From: Polaromonas sp. AET17H-212
GTDB lineage: Bacteria; Pseudomonadota; Gammaproteobacteria; Burkholderiales; Burkholderiaceae_C
Direction of reading: 5' to 3'
Length of the DNA: 64,000 nt
NCBI RefSeq assembly: GCF_002379085.1
Contig: NZ_NBZW01000006.1
Coordinates: forward strand, 1-64,000
In this document: one piece after another, positions 8,108 to 21,310 of the stretch
Numbering within the stretch: the first letter of the stretch is position 1
Layout of the letters: each line of letters begins with the position of its first letter
Position numbers and translations under genes: made by a program
The notes under the pieces: generated by a model
What the model saw: the letters and a program-made list of their open reading frames with translations, nothing else
Databases searched by the model: none
Told to the model about the DNA's origin: nothing

Positions 8108-8211
8108 GAAAAACCGCCCTGTCGCCTCAGTCCATACGCGATATTCAGCTATTATTTATGTAGCATCCATCGACGCAAAGCGCCGCCAACCTCCACGCCC
8201 CAAGGACTCCA

Positions 8212-9150
8212 TTGACCACTGAACTGCCCCTCGAAGTGCTGCCGCGCGACCTGTCTGCCTACCGGGCGGGCAACACCGGTGTCGACTACGTTCACCGCTT
8301 CGCCTCGGGCCGGCCAGGCCCGCACCTGCTGGTCAACGCGCTGACCCACGGCAACGAGATCTGCGGCATGGTCGCGGCCACCCACCTGCTGGATGCCGGC
8401 ATCAGGCCGCTGATCGGCACGCTCACCGTCAGCTTTGCGCATATCGAGGCCTACAACGCCTTCAACCCCGACCAGCCCTACGACAACCGCCAGGTCGTTC
8501 ACAACCTGAATCGCGTCTGGTCGGACGAGTGGCTGGACGGCCCCGAAGACAGCCCGGAGCTGCGCCGCGCACGCGAGTTGCGCCCGGTGATTGCAGCGGC
8601 CGACCACATCCTGGACATTCACTCGACCTCGCACGCCGTTGAGCCCTTCTGGGTCTACCCCGCCTTCGAGCGCAACGCCGCCGTCGCGCAAGCCATAGGC
8701 AGGCCTTCCGTCCACCTCGTGATGCCGGACGGTTTGGGCTCGGGCACACCCCTGATCCAGCACGGCCGCCATGGCCAACAGGGCAGCAACGCCGGCGCGG
8801 CGCTGGTGGTTGAATGCGGCCAGCACTTTGCCCAAAGCGCGGCCGATGTGGCGACCCAGGTGACGCTGGATTTTTTGGCGCATTTTGGCCTGATCGAACA
8901 CACCCCGGCGCCGTCCGCGCTGCCCGCGCAACGCCGCTTTGAGCTGCTGCAAACCCGCATGGTGCTGACCAGCGAGTTCCGCTTCGTCAAGCCCCTGCTC
9001 GGTTTTGAAACCTTCCACAAGGGCGAGCTGATCGCCACCGACGGCAGCGCTGAAGAAGTGCGTTCACCGTGCGACGGCTGCACGGTGTTCATGCCAACCC
9101 GGGAGCCGATTGTCGGGCGCGAAGCGGTGTATTTGACGCGGGCAATTTGA
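8212..9150 (+). CDS. Succinylglutamate desuccinylase/aspartoacylase family zinc deacylase
   Basis: This 312-residue M14-like metalloprotein has zinc ligands visible as the HxxE of LTHGNEICG and the His of LDIHSTSHAVEPF. A catalytic Glu candidate lies in ALVVECGQHF. The C-terminal ~100 residues form the beta domain typical of AstE/AspA-like proteins (SPCDGCTVFMPT). The start is TTG: AAGGA lies 5 bases upstream and no in-frame ATG is nearby. The substrate is probably an N-acyl amino acid but cannot be told from sequence. The gene is not obviously linked to the arsenic genes. Confidence 0.85.
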   Translation: MTTELPLEVLPRDLSAYRAGNTGVDYVHRFASGRPGPHLLVNALTHGNEICGMVAATHLLDAGIRPLIGTLTVSFAHIEAYNAFNPDQPYDNRQVVHNLNRVWSDEWLDGPEDSPELRRARELRPVIAAADHILDIHSTSHAVEPFWVYPAFERNAAVAQAIGRPSVHLVMPDGLGSGTPLIQHGRHGQQGSNAGAALVVECGQHFAQSAADVATQVTLDFLAHFGLIEHTPAPSALPAQRRFELLQTRMVLTSEFRFVKPLLGFETFHKGELIATDGSAEEVRSPCDGCTVFMPTREPIVGREAVYLTRAI

Positions 9151-9262
9151 GGGGGACTTGCCACGAAGTGAAGGAACTCCGGAGCGGGCCAGCGCCACGC
9201 CGGGGGGCCAAGAAAGCACAGGCAGCGACGGCAGCCGCCGGAAGAATAGCAGGAGCCCCTGC

Positions 9263-9796
9263 TTACACCAGCGCAATCAGGTCCGTCACCCCCACATCCA
9301 CCCCAGCCTGCATCAGCAGCGTGGTCGCCTGCCCGCGGTGGTGCGTCTGGTGGTTGAAAAAATGCGTCATCGCCTGCCAGGCCGGGTGGGCGCGCGGCAC
9401 GCCCTTGGTGTTGGCGTAAGTCATGGTGCTGGTCAGGAAGTCCGGCGTCATCTCCGCCAGCCAGCGCTCAATCACCTCGTCCAGTGCAGCGCGGGTTTGC
9501 CGCAGATCCTGCCAGTCGGGGTGCAGGTCGCTGGTGTAGTCCGAGCCTTCAGGCAGGGCCAGCGCGGCCGTGGGCAGCGCGGCGAATCGGGTTTCCTGCG
9601 AGGCAAAGCGGTGCAGCCACATCTTGTCGGCCAGCACCAGGTGTGTCAGCGTGTGGTGGATGGAGCCGAAAAACGCGCCGCGCTGGCGCTTGCGTTCCTC
9701 GTCGCTGAGCGCCTCACATGCGTCATAAAGACGCTGGTTCATCCAGCGGTTGTAGCGGGCCAGAAAGCGGTAGTTGTCCGGGAATGCCCCATCCAT
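9263..9796 (-). CDS. DinB family protein
   Basis: The 177-residue four-helix DinB/YfiT-type protein has three metal-binding histidines visible: one in GSIHHTLTHLVLAD and two in THFFNHQTHHRGQ, the HRGQ signature of the family. WLHRF and AGVDVGVTDLI are also typical. I start at the ATG preceded by AGGAG. The longer open frame upstream runs into an inverted dispersed repeat and is not family-like. Members act as thiol-dependent S-transferases or remain uncharacterised; the substrate here is unknown. Confidence 0.87.
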   Translation of the reverse strand: MDGAFPDNYRFLARYNRWMNQRLYDACEALSDEERKRQRGAFFGSIHHTLTHLVLADKMWLHRFASQETRFAALPTAALALPEGSDYTSDLHPDWQDLRQTRAALDEVIERWLAEMTPDFLTSTMTYANTKGVPRAHPAWQAMTHFFNHQTHHRGQATTLLMQAGVDVGVTDLIALV

Positions 9797-9805
9797 GTCG
9801 ATGAC

Positions 9806-9857
9806 TCCTGAATTGATAGCTGCTTGCGCCCGTGCAATAGGGGCTGCAAGCATTTTT
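9806..9857 (+). repeat. Dispersed ~50-bp repeat, copy B
   Basis: Sequence GATAGCTGCTTGCGCCCG, an AT-containing loop, then GGGGCTGCAAGC and a T-run. The arms GCTTGC and GCAAGC can pair. It lies between the convergent-side oxoprolinase end and the dinB-like start. Confidence 0.75.
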
Positions 9858-9886
9858 TACCACACATCATCGAACGGGGCAGAGCC

Positions 9887-13498
<3,612 letters not shown>

Positions 13499-13519
13499 GT
13501 TCGTTGCCTTGATGGTTTC

Positions 13520-14059
13520 TTAAAGGGAGGCTGCAGCCCGCGCAGCCTGGTCATACATGCCGGAGAGCACGCGCAGCAGACGCGCCAGCTCGCCAATATC
13601 GCGGTTCAATCCGTCATCTGCATTCATCGCATCAATCAGGCAGGACTCACGGATTTCACGGTAGCGCTGCACATGGGCACGACCTGCTTCCGTCGATGCA
13701 TAGGTGACCTCCTTGCCGTTTTTGCTGGACTCCACCACCCCGAGGTTGAGCAGTTTCTTGAGCGAATAGTTGATCAGGTGCGTGTCTTCGACGTTCATGA
13801 TGAAACAGATGTCCGCCAGCCGCTTGTCTCGCGCTCGGTGCGTCACATGGTGGAGCACCAAAACATCAAGCGGCGTCAGGTCCTTGAGGCCGGCCGCACT
13901 CATGCAGTGCACGATCCACCGGTGAAAGGCGTTACCGGCCACGATCAACCCGAATTCAAACTCACTCATCTCCGAGCTGTGTGGCGATACCAGGTGCGCA
14001 GAAGAAACGATGGGCGAGCGCTCCGGGCCCGCAGCCTTATCCAGCGGCTTTTTTGACAT
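13520..14059 (-). CDS. MarR-like winged-helix transcriptional regulator
   Basis: This 179-residue protein has a winged-helix core: LTPLDVLVLHHVTHRARDKRLADICFIMNVEDTHLINYSLKKLLNLGVVESS. A Thr/Gly-rich wing (GKEVTYASTEAGRAH) and a helical dimerisation tail follow. The start is the ATG preceded by AGGAG at 7 bases; an upstream in-frame start has no such site. It is transcribed just upstream of the oxoprolinase (21-base gap) and divergently from a TRAP transporter. A palindrome in the shared promoter is a likely binding site. Effector unknown, plausibly a cyclic amide. Confidence 0.85.
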   Translation of the reverse strand: MSKKPLDKAAGPERSPIVSSAHLVSPHSSEMSEFEFGLIVAGNAFHRWIVHCMSAAGLKDLTPLDVLVLHHVTHRARDKRLADICFIMNVEDTHLINYSLKKLLNLGVVESSKNGKEVTYASTEAGRAHVQRYREIRESCLIDAMNADDGLNRDIGELARLLRVLSGMYDQAARAAASL

Positions 14060-14121
14060 GGCACCACTCCTGTTGGCATTGATGTTGCATGCTGCAGATT
14101 GTAGGCAGATGAATGACAATT

Positions 14122-14140
14122 TATCAACGAATTGTTGACA
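14122..14140. promoter_or_regulatory. Candidate MarR operator overlapping the TRAP promoter
   Basis: The 19-base near-palindrome TATCAACGAATTGTTGACA has arms TCAAC and GTTGA around a 5-base centre. Its last six bases, TTGACA, form a consensus -35 element for rightward transcription toward the TRAP genes. A weaker -10 candidate follows at about 14159. Binding here would repress the transporter and could autoregulate the regulator. Confidence 0.5.
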
Positions 14141-14217
14141 CTTAGGGGAAACACCCATCATCATTCCGTCTTTAGCCGCGTAAAGTCCGTCCCATCAATA
14201 CAACCAATGGAGTCACC

Positions 14218-15186
14218 ATGAAGCTTCGCCTCTTGACCCTTGCCACCAGCCTGGCCCTTGCCACCGGCGTCTCGTTTGCCCAGACCAAGTGGGACCTGCC
14301 CGCGGGCTACCCGGCGACCAACTTCCACAGTGAAAACCTGGTGCAGTTCGCCAACGACGTGGACAAGGCCAGCGGCGGCAAGCTCAAGATCACGGTGCAT
14401 GCCAACGCCTCGCTGTTCAAGGCGCCCGAAATCAAGCGCGCTGTTCAGGGCGGCCAGGCCCAGGCTGGTGAAATTCTGCTGGCCAACTTCCAGAACGAGT
14501 GGGCCATCTTCGGCACGGACGGCCTGCCTTTCCTGGCCGAAGGCTACCCCAGCGCCATGAAGCTCTACCAGGCCCAGAAGCCGGCGCTGCAAAAGAAGCT
14601 GGGCGAGCAGGGGATCCAGTTGCTGTATGCGGTGGCCTGGCCACCGCAGGGCATCTACTCCAAAAAGCCGCTGGCCTCGGCAGCCGACCTGAAGGGCATC
14701 AAGTGGCGCGCCTACAGCCCCGCCACCGCGCGTATCGCCGAACTGGTGGGTGCCCAGCCCGTGACGGTGCAGGCCGCCGAGTTCTCCCAGGCACTGGCGA
14801 CCGGCGTGGTCGAGTCCACCATGACTTCCGGTGCCACCGGCGTGGACAGCAAGCTGTATGAACACCTCAAGTATTACTACGACACCCAGGCCTGGCTGCC
14901 CAAGAATGCGGTGATCGTCAACAAGGCGGCTTTCGACGCCCTCGACGGCCCCACCAAGCAGGCGGTGCTCAAGGCAGCGGCGGACGCTGAAACACGCGGC
15001 TGGGCAGCCAGCCAGGCCGTCAACACCAAGACGCTGGAAACCCTCAAGGCCAACGGCATGCAGGTGCTGCCGCCATCTCCCGCGCTCAAGGCCGACCTGA
15101 AAAAAGTCGGCGACGTGATGCTCAAGGAATGGCTGGACAAAGCCGGACCTGAAGGCCAGGCCATCGTTGACGCCTACCGCAAGTAA
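14218..15186 (+). CDS. dctP: TRAP transporter substrate-binding protein, DctP family
   Basis: This 322-residue periplasmic receptor has a signal peptide cleaved near SFAQTKWDLP. The mature domain has the DctP pattern: a Lys/Gly-rich strand (GGKLKITVHANASLF), APEIKRAVQGGQAQAGEIL, and the central GIKWRAYSPATARIAELVGAQPVTV, where the conserved Arg that salt-bridges carboxylates is expected. It is first of three genes dctP-dctQ-dctM with 9- and 7-base gaps. The ligand is unknown; the adjacent oxoprolinase suggests a pyroglutamate- or hydantoin-like acid. Confidence 0.92.
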   Translation: MKLRLLTLATSLALATGVSFAQTKWDLPAGYPATNFHSENLVQFANDVDKASGGKLKITVHANASLFKAPEIKRAVQGGQAQAGEILLANFQNEWAIFGTDGLPFLAEGYPSAMKLYQAQKPALQKKLGEQGIQLLYAVAWPPQGIYSKKPLASAADLKGIKWRAYSPATARIAELVGAQPVTVQAAEFSQALATGVVESTMTSGATGVDSKLYEHLKYYYDTQAWLPKNAVIVNKAAFDALDGPTKQAVLKAAADAETRGWAASQAVNTKTLETLKANGMQVLPPSPALKADLKKVGDVMLKEWLDKAGPEGQAIVDAYRK

Positions 15187-15195
15187 ACCGCCAAC

Positions 15196-15705
15196 ATGCG
15201 CAAGCTGCTTGACGGCATTTACGACAGCGCCGCCGCCCTGGCGGCGCTTTTTTTGGTGGGCCTGCTGGTCATGGTGCTGCTGTCCGTCGTCAGCCGGCAG
15301 TTGCATTTCCATGTACCGGGCACCGATGCCTACGCCGGCTACCTGATGGCCGCCAGCGGCTTCCTCGCGCTGGCGCACACCCTCAAACGCGGCGAGCACA
15401 TCCGCGTCACCCTGCTGGTCAACGCCCTGCGCGGCCGCTGGAAAAAAGCGCTGGAACTCTGGGCCCTGGGCCTGGCCACGCTGCTGGCCCTGCTGTTTGC
15501 CGCCTACAGCTGCAAGCTGGCCTGGCAGTCGCGCGTGTTCAACGACATCTCCACCGGCAGTGACGCCACGCCGCTGTGGATTCCGCAACTGGCCATGGCT
15601 TTTGGCGCGGTCATCCTGGTGGTGGCCTTCATCGACGAGCTGGTGCTCGAGATCCAGGGCCGCCGGATAAGCATCACCAGCAGCGAAGCGCTGCGCAACG
15701 AATAA
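15196..15705 (+). CDS. dctQ: TRAP transporter small permease subunit
   Basis: The 169-residue DctQ-type membrane protein has four hydrophobic helices and the usual sequence TDAYAGYLMAASGFLALAHTLKRGEHIRV between helices 2 and 3. It pairs with the large permease encoded 7 bases downstream to form the Na+- or H+-driven inner-membrane transporter fed by the preceding receptor. Length is normal. Confidence 0.92.
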   Translation: MRKLLDGIYDSAAALAALFLVGLLVMVLLSVVSRQLHFHVPGTDAYAGYLMAASGFLALAHTLKRGEHIRVTLLVNALRGRWKKALELWALGLATLLALLFAAYSCKLAWQSRVFNDISTGSDATPLWIPQLAMAFGAVILVVAFIDELVLEIQGRRISITSSEALRNE

Positions 15706-15712
15706 GGACCCC

Positions 15713-17014
15713 ATGAACGACCTGACCATCATGGCCCTGCTGGTGCTCTCCCTCTTTTTCATCCTGGGCACCGGCGTCTGGATTGGCCTGACGCTGTCGG
15801 GCGTGGCCTGGATAGGCATGCAGCTGTTCACCTCGCGCGTGGCCGGCGACGCCATGGCGGTGACCATCTGGGGGTCGGCGTCGAGCTGGACGCTGACGGC
15901 CCTGCCCCTGTTCATCTGGATGGGCGAAATCCTGTTTCGCACCCGGCTGTCGCAGGACATGTTCAAGGGCCTGGCGCCCTGGATGCAGGCCCTGCCGGGC
16001 CGGCTGCTGCACACCAACGTGGTGGGCTGCACGATTTTTGCAGCGGTGTCGGGCTCGAGCGCGGCGACCTGCGCCACCATCGGCAAGATGACCTTGCCCG
16101 AACTCAAGCGCCGCGGCTACCCCGAACACATGATTGTCGGCACGCTGGCCGGCGCCAGCACGCTGGGCCTGCTGATTCCGCCATCCATCATCATGATCGT
16201 CTATGGCGTTTCGGCCGAGGTGTCGATTGCCAAGCTGTTCATTGCGGGGGTGCTTCCCGGCCTCATGCTGGCCTTGCTGTTTTCGGGTTACATCGTGGTC
16301 TGGGCCCTGCGCAATCCTGGCCAGATCCCTCCGGCCGACGCCAAAACGACTTTTCTGCAAAAGCTCTCGGCCTCACGCGCACTGATTCCCGTGGTGCTGC
16401 TGATTGCCGCCGTGCTCGGCTCCATCTACTCCGGCATTGCCACGGCCACCGAGGCGGCGGCCATCGGCGTGGTGGGGGCCCTGGTCATCTCCGCGCTGCA
16501 GGGATCCATGAGCTGGTCCACCTTCCGCGAGGCCCTGATGGGCGCCACGCGGCTGTACTGCATGATCGCGCTGATCCTGGCCGGTGCGGCCTTTCTGACG
16601 CTGTCCATGGGCTACATCGGCCTGCCGCGCCACCTGGCCGAATGGATTGCCTCGCTGGGCCTGAGCCAGGGCCAGCTGATCCTGGCGCTGACCTTCTTCT
16701 TCATCGTGCTCGGCTGCTTTCTCGACGGCATCTCCATGGTCGTGCTGACCATGGGTGTGCTGATGCCGACCATCCAGAAAGCCGGCATCGACCCGATCTG
16801 GTTCGGCATCTTCATCGTGCTGGTGGTCGAGATGGCGCAGATCACACCGCCGGTCGGCTTCAACCTGTTTGTGCTGCAGGGCATGACCGGCCGCGAGCTG
16901 CCCTGGATCGCCAAGGTCACCCTGCCGATGTTCTTCCTGATGTGCGCGGCGGTGGCGCTGGTGTATGTGTTTCCCGGCATCGTCACCTGGCTGCCAGAGC
17001 AGATGAGCCGCTAG
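15713..17014 (+). CDS. dctM: TRAP transporter large permease subunit
   Basis: The 433-residue DctM-type protein has about twelve transmembrane segments. Family motifs include [48 protein letters not shown] and the C-terminal [14 protein letters not shown]. It is the ion-coupled translocation subunit working with the DctP and DctQ proteins encoded just upstream. The gene for the fluoride channel CrcB follows after 28 bases, so it may be co-transcribed. Confidence 0.94.
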   Translation: MNDLTIMALLVLSLFFILGTGVWIGLTLSGVAWIGMQLFTSRVAGDAMAVTIWGSASSWTLTALPLFIWMGEILFRTRLSQDMFKGLAPWMQALPGRLLHTNVVGCTIFAAVSGSSAATCATIGKMTLPELKRRGYPEHMIVGTLAGASTLGLLIPPSIIMIVYGVSAEVSIAKLFIAGVLPGLMLALLFSGYIVVWALRNPGQIPPADAKTTFLQKLSASRALIPVVLLIAAVLGSIYSGIATATEAAAIGVVGALVISALQGSMSWSTFREALMGATRLYCMIALILAGAAFLTLSMGYIGLPRHLAEWIASLGLSQGQLILALTFFFIVLGCFLDGISMVVLTMGVLMPTIQKAGIDPIWFGIFIVLVVEMAQITPPVGFNLFVLQGMTGRELPWIAKVTLPMFFLMCAAVALVYVFPGIVTWLPEQMSR

Positions 17015-17042
17015 CGCCAGCCCCGCTCAACCCACGAAACCC

Positions 17043-17438
17043 ATGGCCATGTTCTACCCGGTCTTTGCCATCTGCATCGGCGCCTCTGTGGGCGCACTGG
17101 CCCGCTGGGGCCTGGCGCTGTGGCTCACGCCGGGCGGCCTCATTCCCTGGGGCACGCTGGCCGCCAACCTGATTGGCGGCTACCTGATTGGCATCTGCCT
17201 GGCCATTTTCCAGTCCCTGCCGCAGCTCGACCCGGTCTGGCGCCTGATGCTGGTGACCGGCTTTCTGGGCGGGCTCACCACGTTTTCCTCCTTTTCCGCC
17301 GAAGTCGTCACCTTCCTGCTGGAAGAGCGTTACGGCCTGGCGCTGGGCACGGCCGCGCTGCATGTGCTGGGCTCGCTGCTCATGACCGGGCTCGGCATCA
17401 AGACTGCTCTGTTTTTGATAGCTTACCGCGCCCATTGA
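17043..17438 (+). CDS. crcB: Fluoride exporter CrcB/Fluc
   Basis: This 131-residue small membrane protein has four helices. Fluc signatures include [12 protein letters not shown] near the start, [14 protein letters not shown], the Na+/fluoride-path segment [15 protein letters not shown], and [11 protein letters not shown]. It forms a dual-topology dimeric channel exporting F-. It follows the TRAP permease gene closely, and no separate fluoride riboswitch fits in the 28-base gap. Its last ~9 codons (FLIAYRAH and stop) come from a dispersed repeat, which has replaced the native 3' end. Confidence 0.93.
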   Translation: MAMFYPVFAICIGASVGALARWGLALWLTPGGLIPWGTLAANLIGGYLIGICLAIFQSLPQLDPVWRLMLVTGFLGGLTTFSSFSAEVVTFLLEERYGLALGTAALHVLGSLLMTGLGIKTALFLIAYRAH

Positions 17439-17462
17439 ATAAGGGCTGGAAGGCTTTTTTTA
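17411..17462 (+). repeat. Dispersed ~50-bp repeat, copy C
   Basis: GTTTTTGATAGCTTACCGCGCCC, loop, AAGGGCTGGAAGGC and a run of T. It supplies the stop codon of crcB. The 3' T-run after a GC-rich potential hairpin could also act as a terminator. The remaining ~190 bases up to the ATPase gene are GC-rich with nothing recognised. Confidence 0.75.
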
Positions 17463-17653
17463 TCAGAATCGACGGGTGACACCCAGTTTCGGCCGCATCA
17501 GCCCGCGCCGCAAACCGGACCTGCGGGAGGCGCCACGCCGGACGCCCGGCGCGGCGCGTCAGCTGGCAGCCCGACGCGCCGGCCCCGTGGGCAAGCCCCG
17601 GCTTTTCTGTCATGCTGGCGTGTCCCGCGAAAACGCATTCAGGGGTCACGCCC

Positions 17654-20245
17654 ATGCATTTCCTTTCCAGGCTGTTCCAGAAAAAACCGGCGCCCGCTGC
17701 CGGCGAACCGGCCCTCGCCGAGGCTTACTGGAGCCTGCCTGCGGAACAACTGATGGCGCAACTTGGCGCCGACGCCAACGGACTGTCCCGCCGCGAAGCT
17801 GGCGCCCGCCTGAAACGCGAGCGGCCGCATGCGCTCAAGGCGCTGAAAAAGGCCAGTGCGCTCGGACTGCTGGCAAACCAGTTCAAAAGTCCGCTGGTGC
17901 TGATCCTGATCGTGGCCTCGTTCATCTCCCTGCTCGCCGCGGAGTGGATGGATGCGGGCATGGTGCTGGTGGTGGTGGTCGGCAGCACCCTGCTTGGCTT
18001 CGCCCAGGAATACATTGCCGGCAACGCGATCGAGAAGCTGCGCTCCCGCATCACCATCCACTCGCTGGTCCTGCGGGACGGGCAAGCCAAAAACCTGCCT
18101 TCGTACCGGGTGGTGCGCGGCGACATCGTGCTGCTGAACGCCGGCAGCCTGATTCCGGCCGATGGCGTGGTGCTGGAGGCCAGGGACTTCTTTGTCAACC
18201 AGGCGGTGCTCACCGGCGAAACCTTTCCGGTCGAGAAAAAGCCCGGCACCGCCGCCAGCCATGCCGGCCTGGCCGAGCGCGGCAATTGCGTGTTCATGGG
18301 CACCAGTGTGGGCAGCGGCACGGCGCGCGTGCTGATCGCGCAGACCGGCCAGGCCACCGTGTTCGGCCAGATCGCGGGCAAGCTCGCCCTGCGCCCGCCC
18401 ATGACCGAGTTCGAACGCGGCATCCAGCGCTTCGGCTACCTGCTCACGCACATCATGCTGGTGATGGTCGTCGCGGTGCTGGCCATCAACATCTTCATGG
18501 ACAGGCCGGCCGTCGCCTCGCTGCTGTTTGCCCTGGCGCTGGCGGTGGGCCTGGCACCGGAGCTGTTGCCGGCCATCGTCAGCATCACGCTGTCACATGG
18601 CGCCAAGCGCATGGCCAGCCTGGGCGTGATCGTGCGCCGGCTCAATGCCATCGAGAACCTCGGCAGCATGGACGTGTTGTGCACCGACAAGACCGGCACC
18701 CTGACGGCGGGCGTGGTGGCGCTCGACGGCGCGGTCGATAGCGCCGGCCAGCCGAGCCCAGCGGTGCTGCGGCTGGCCGCCATCAATGCGCAGTTCCAGT
18801 CCGGGCTGGTCAACCCCCTCGACGACGCCGTGCTGGCCGCCGCACACCAGGCTGGCGTTGACTTCCGGGCGCTGCAGAAGGTGGACGAAATCCCCTATGA
18901 CTTCGTGCGCAAGTGCCTGTCCGTGGTGGCCGCCGACGCCAGCGGTGAGCGCACCCTGATCACCAAGGGCGCGCTCGACAAGGTCCTCGCCATGTGCACG
19001 AGCGTAGGCGTTGAGGATGCACCGCTCGACGCCGCCATGCGCGCGCGCATTGATGCGCTTTACGAGGCCTGGAGTACGCAGGGTTACCGCGTGCTCGGCG
19101 TCGCCTCGCGCCAGGTGCCCGCACGCAGCGGGCCCTATGGCCGCAGCGAGGAACAGGGGCTGTGCTTCGCCGGGTTCCTGCTGTTCATGGACCCGCCCAA
19201 GGCCGACGCGCGGCAGACCTTGCTGGACCTGGCGCAGCGCGGTGTGCAGCTCAAGATCATCACCGGCGACAACCGCAAGGTGGCGCGGCACATCGCCGAA
19301 GCGGTCGGGCTGCCTGCCGTGAGCACCCTGACCGGCCGCGAACTCAATGACATGGGCGACGAGGCCCTGATGCATGCAGTCCGCGCCACCACCGTGTTCG
19401 CGGAGGTGGACCCGAACCAGAAGGAGCGCATCATCCTGGCCCTGCAGAAGACCGGCCATGTGGTCGGTTACATGGGCGACGGCATCAACGACGCACTGGC
19501 GCTGCACGCGGCCGACGTCGGCATCTCGGTGGACACGGCGGTGGATGTGGCCAAGGACGCCGCGGACTTCATCCTGCTGCGCCAGGACCTCGGCATCCTG
19601 CGCCTGGGCATCGACGAGGGCCGCCGGACCTTCGCCAACACGCTCAAGTACATCCTGACCACGATCAGCGCCAATTTCGGCAACATGGCCAGCATGGCCG
19701 TGGCCTCCCTGTTCCTGCCCTTCCTGCCGCTGCTGGCCTCGCAAATCCTGCTGAACAATTTTCTGTCCGACATTCCCGGTGCAGCCATTGCCAGCGACCG
19801 GGTGGACAAGGAATGGGTGGACAGGCCACGCCGCTGGGACACGGTGTTCATCCGCAACTACATGGTGCGCTTCGGGCTGATCAGCTCGGCGTTCGACCTG
19901 CTGACGTTTGCAGTCCTGCTGTGGGTGTTCAAGTCGGCGCCCGAAGAGTTCCGGACCGGCTGGTTTCTGGAGTCGCTGCTGACCGAGCTGGTGGTCGCGC
20001 TGGTGGTGCGCACCCGCCGCCCCTTCTACCGCAGCCGGCCGGGCCACCTGCTGCTGGGCAGCACCCTCGTCGTGATCGCCATCGCGCTGGTGCTGCCGTA
20101 TCTGCCCTTCAGCGCCATCTTCGGCTTTGTGCCGCTGCCGGCCCCGCTGGTGCTGGCCCTGATAGTCTTGACGCTGGCCTATGTCTTCGTCGTCGAAGTG
20201 GCGAAGAAGTCGTTTTATGCGCGCAGCGAAAACGCGGCCAGGTAG
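17654..20245 (+). CDS. mgtA: Magnesium-translocating P-type ATPase
   Basis: This 863-residue type IIIB P-ATPase has an N-terminal cytoplasmic segment, then RDGQAKNLPSYRVVRGDIVLLNAGSLIPADG, the TGE dephosphorylation loop (LTGETFPVEKK), and phosphorylation Asp345 in CTDKTGTLT. Hinge motifs GDNRKVARHI and MGDGINDALALHAADVGIS follow, with C-terminal membrane helices at the end (LLASQILLNNFLSDIPGAAI is MgtA-like). It would import Mg2+ from the periplasm at low external Mg2+. I use the ATG with AGGGG nine bases upstream; a longer frame exists but is not family-like. No Mg2+-sensing leader was recognised. Confidence 0.93.
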   Translation: MHFLSRLFQKKPAPAAGEPALAEAYWSLPAEQLMAQLGADANGLSRREAGARLKRERPHALKALKKASALGLLANQFKSPLVLILIVASFISLLAAEWMDAGMVLVVVVGSTLLGFAQEYIAGNAIEKLRSRITIHSLVLRDGQAKNLPSYRVVRGDIVLLNAGSLIPADGVVLEARDFFVNQAVLTGETFPVEKKPGTAASHAGLAERGNCVFMGTSVGSGTARVLIAQTGQATVFGQIAGKLALRPPMTEFERGIQRFGYLLTHIMLVMVVAVLAINIFMDRPAVASLLFALALAVGLAPELLPAIVSITLSHGAKRMASLGVIVRRLNAIENLGSMDVLCTDKTGTLTAGVVALDGAVDSAGQPSPAVLRLAAINAQFQSGLVNPLDDAVLAAAHQAGVDFRALQKVDEIPYDFVRKCLSVVAADASGERTLITKGALDKVLAMCTSVGVEDAPLDAAMRARIDALYEAWSTQGYRVLGVASRQVPARSGPYGRSEEQGLCFAGFLLFMDPPKADARQTLLDLAQRGVQLKIITGDNRKVARHIAEAVGLPAVSTLTGRELNDMGDEALMHAVRATTVFAEVDPNQKERIILALQKTGHVVGYMGDGINDALALHAADVGISVDTAVDVAKDAADFILLRQDLGILRLGIDEGRRTFANTLKYILTTISANFGNMASMAVASLFLPFLPLLASQILLNNFLSDIPGAAIASDRVDKEWVDRPRRWDTVFIRNYMVRFGLISSAFDLLTFAVLLWVFKSAPEEFRTGWFLESLLTELVVALVVRTRRPFYRSRPGHLLLGSTLVVIAIALVLPYLPFSAIFGFVPLPAPLVLALIVLTLAYVFVVEVAKKSFYARSENAAR

Positions 20246-20310
20246 GGCCGGCGCGGGCGCAGACCGGTCGGGAAAGCCCGGTCGTCCCGCGGGCGGCCGG
20301 TGGCCAGGGC

Positions 20311-21270
20311 TTATTGCGGCTCGATCTTCGCGTCGCGGATCGCCTTGGCCCACTTGGCCGTTTCCAGCTTGCTGCGCTGGGCCAGGGCTTCAGGCGTTCC
20401 GGGCTCGACCAGGAAGCCGATCGGTGCGAATTTTTCCTGCAGGTCCTTGCTCTGCGCCGCGGCATTGATGGCCTGGTTCAGTTTGGCAATGATGTCGGGC
20501 GGCGTGCCGGCCGGTGCAAACATCGCGAAGTAGGCGATCAGCTCATAGTCCTTCAGGCCCAGGGCCTCGTTGACCGTCGGCAGTTCCGGCACCGCAGGTG
20601 AACGTTTGGTTGACGTCACCGCCAGGCCGCGGACCTTGCCGCCCTTGACCTGCGGCAGCATGACGGCGAAGTCGGCGGTGAACATCATCACCTGGCCGCC
20701 AATCAGGTCGGTCATGGCCGCAGGACCGCTTTTGTAGGGCACGTTGGTCATCTGGATGCCCGCCATGCCGGCCATCATTTCGGACGACACCAGCTGCGAG
20801 GTGCTGGCGCTGGCAAAGGTGACATGGCCCGGCTTGGCCTTGGCGAGGTCCACAAATTCGCGCAGGTTTTTGGCCGGCACGTCGTTGTTGACGGCCACGA
20901 TCAGCGGCACCGAACCCATGTAGCCGAGCGGCGCAAAGGCCGTGTCCTGGTCGTAGGGAAGCTTTCTCATCAGGCTCTTGAGCGCAGCGTTGGTGCTGTT
21001 GGTTCCGATCAGGATGGTGTAGCCGTCCGGCGCCGCCTTGGCGACCGCATCGGCGCCCAGCATGCCGTTGACGCCGGCCTTGTTCTCGACCACGATGGTC
21101 TGCCCCAGCGTTTCCGACATCTTGGCCGCGAACGCGCGCCCGATCTGGTCGGTGGCGCTGCCCGCGGCAAAGGGCACGATGGCCTTGATCGGCTTGTTCG
21201 GATACGCCTGGCCGAACGCGGCCAGCGAAAAACTGGCCGCAGCCGCGAAAAGAATCGACTTGCACTTCAT
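20311..21270 (-). CDS. Bug/TctC family tripartite tricarboxylate receptor
   Basis: The 319-residue exported binding protein has a signal peptide ending around LAAFGQAYPNKPIK. It shows the Bug-family hallmarks YPNKPIKAIVPFAAGSATDQIGR, VVENKAGVNGMLGADAVAKAAPDGYT, and VPYKSGPAAMTDLIGGQV. Such receptors are very numerous in Burkholderiales and bind carboxylates, often without a dedicated permease nearby. It lies downstream of the AtuA pair and probably in the same transcript, suggesting an organic acid ligand related to that pathway. It is convergent with mgtA across a GC-rich 65-base gap. Confidence 0.93.
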   Translation of the reverse strand: MKCKSILFAAAASFSLAAFGQAYPNKPIKAIVPFAAGSATDQIGRAFAAKMSETLGQTIVVENKAGVNGMLGADAVAKAAPDGYTILIGTNSTNAALKSLMRKLPYDQDTAFAPLGYMGSVPLIVAVNNDVPAKNLREFVDLAKAKPGHVTFASASTSQLVSSEMMAGMAGIQMTNVPYKSGPAAMTDLIGGQVMMFTADFAVMLPQVKGGKVRGLAVTSTKRSPAVPELPTVNEALGLKDYELIAYFAMFAPAGTPPDIIAKLNQAINAAAQSKDLQEKFAPIGFLVEPGTPEALAQRSKLETAKWAKAIRDAKIEPQ

Positions 21271-21310
21271 GTTGATGTCTCCTGTTTAAAAAATTGTGGA
21301 ATACGCTAGC

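Noticed and set aside
17015..17042. Fluoride riboswitch ahead of crcB
   Set aside because: The gap is only 28 bases, too short for the aptamer, and no matching fold is seen upstream.
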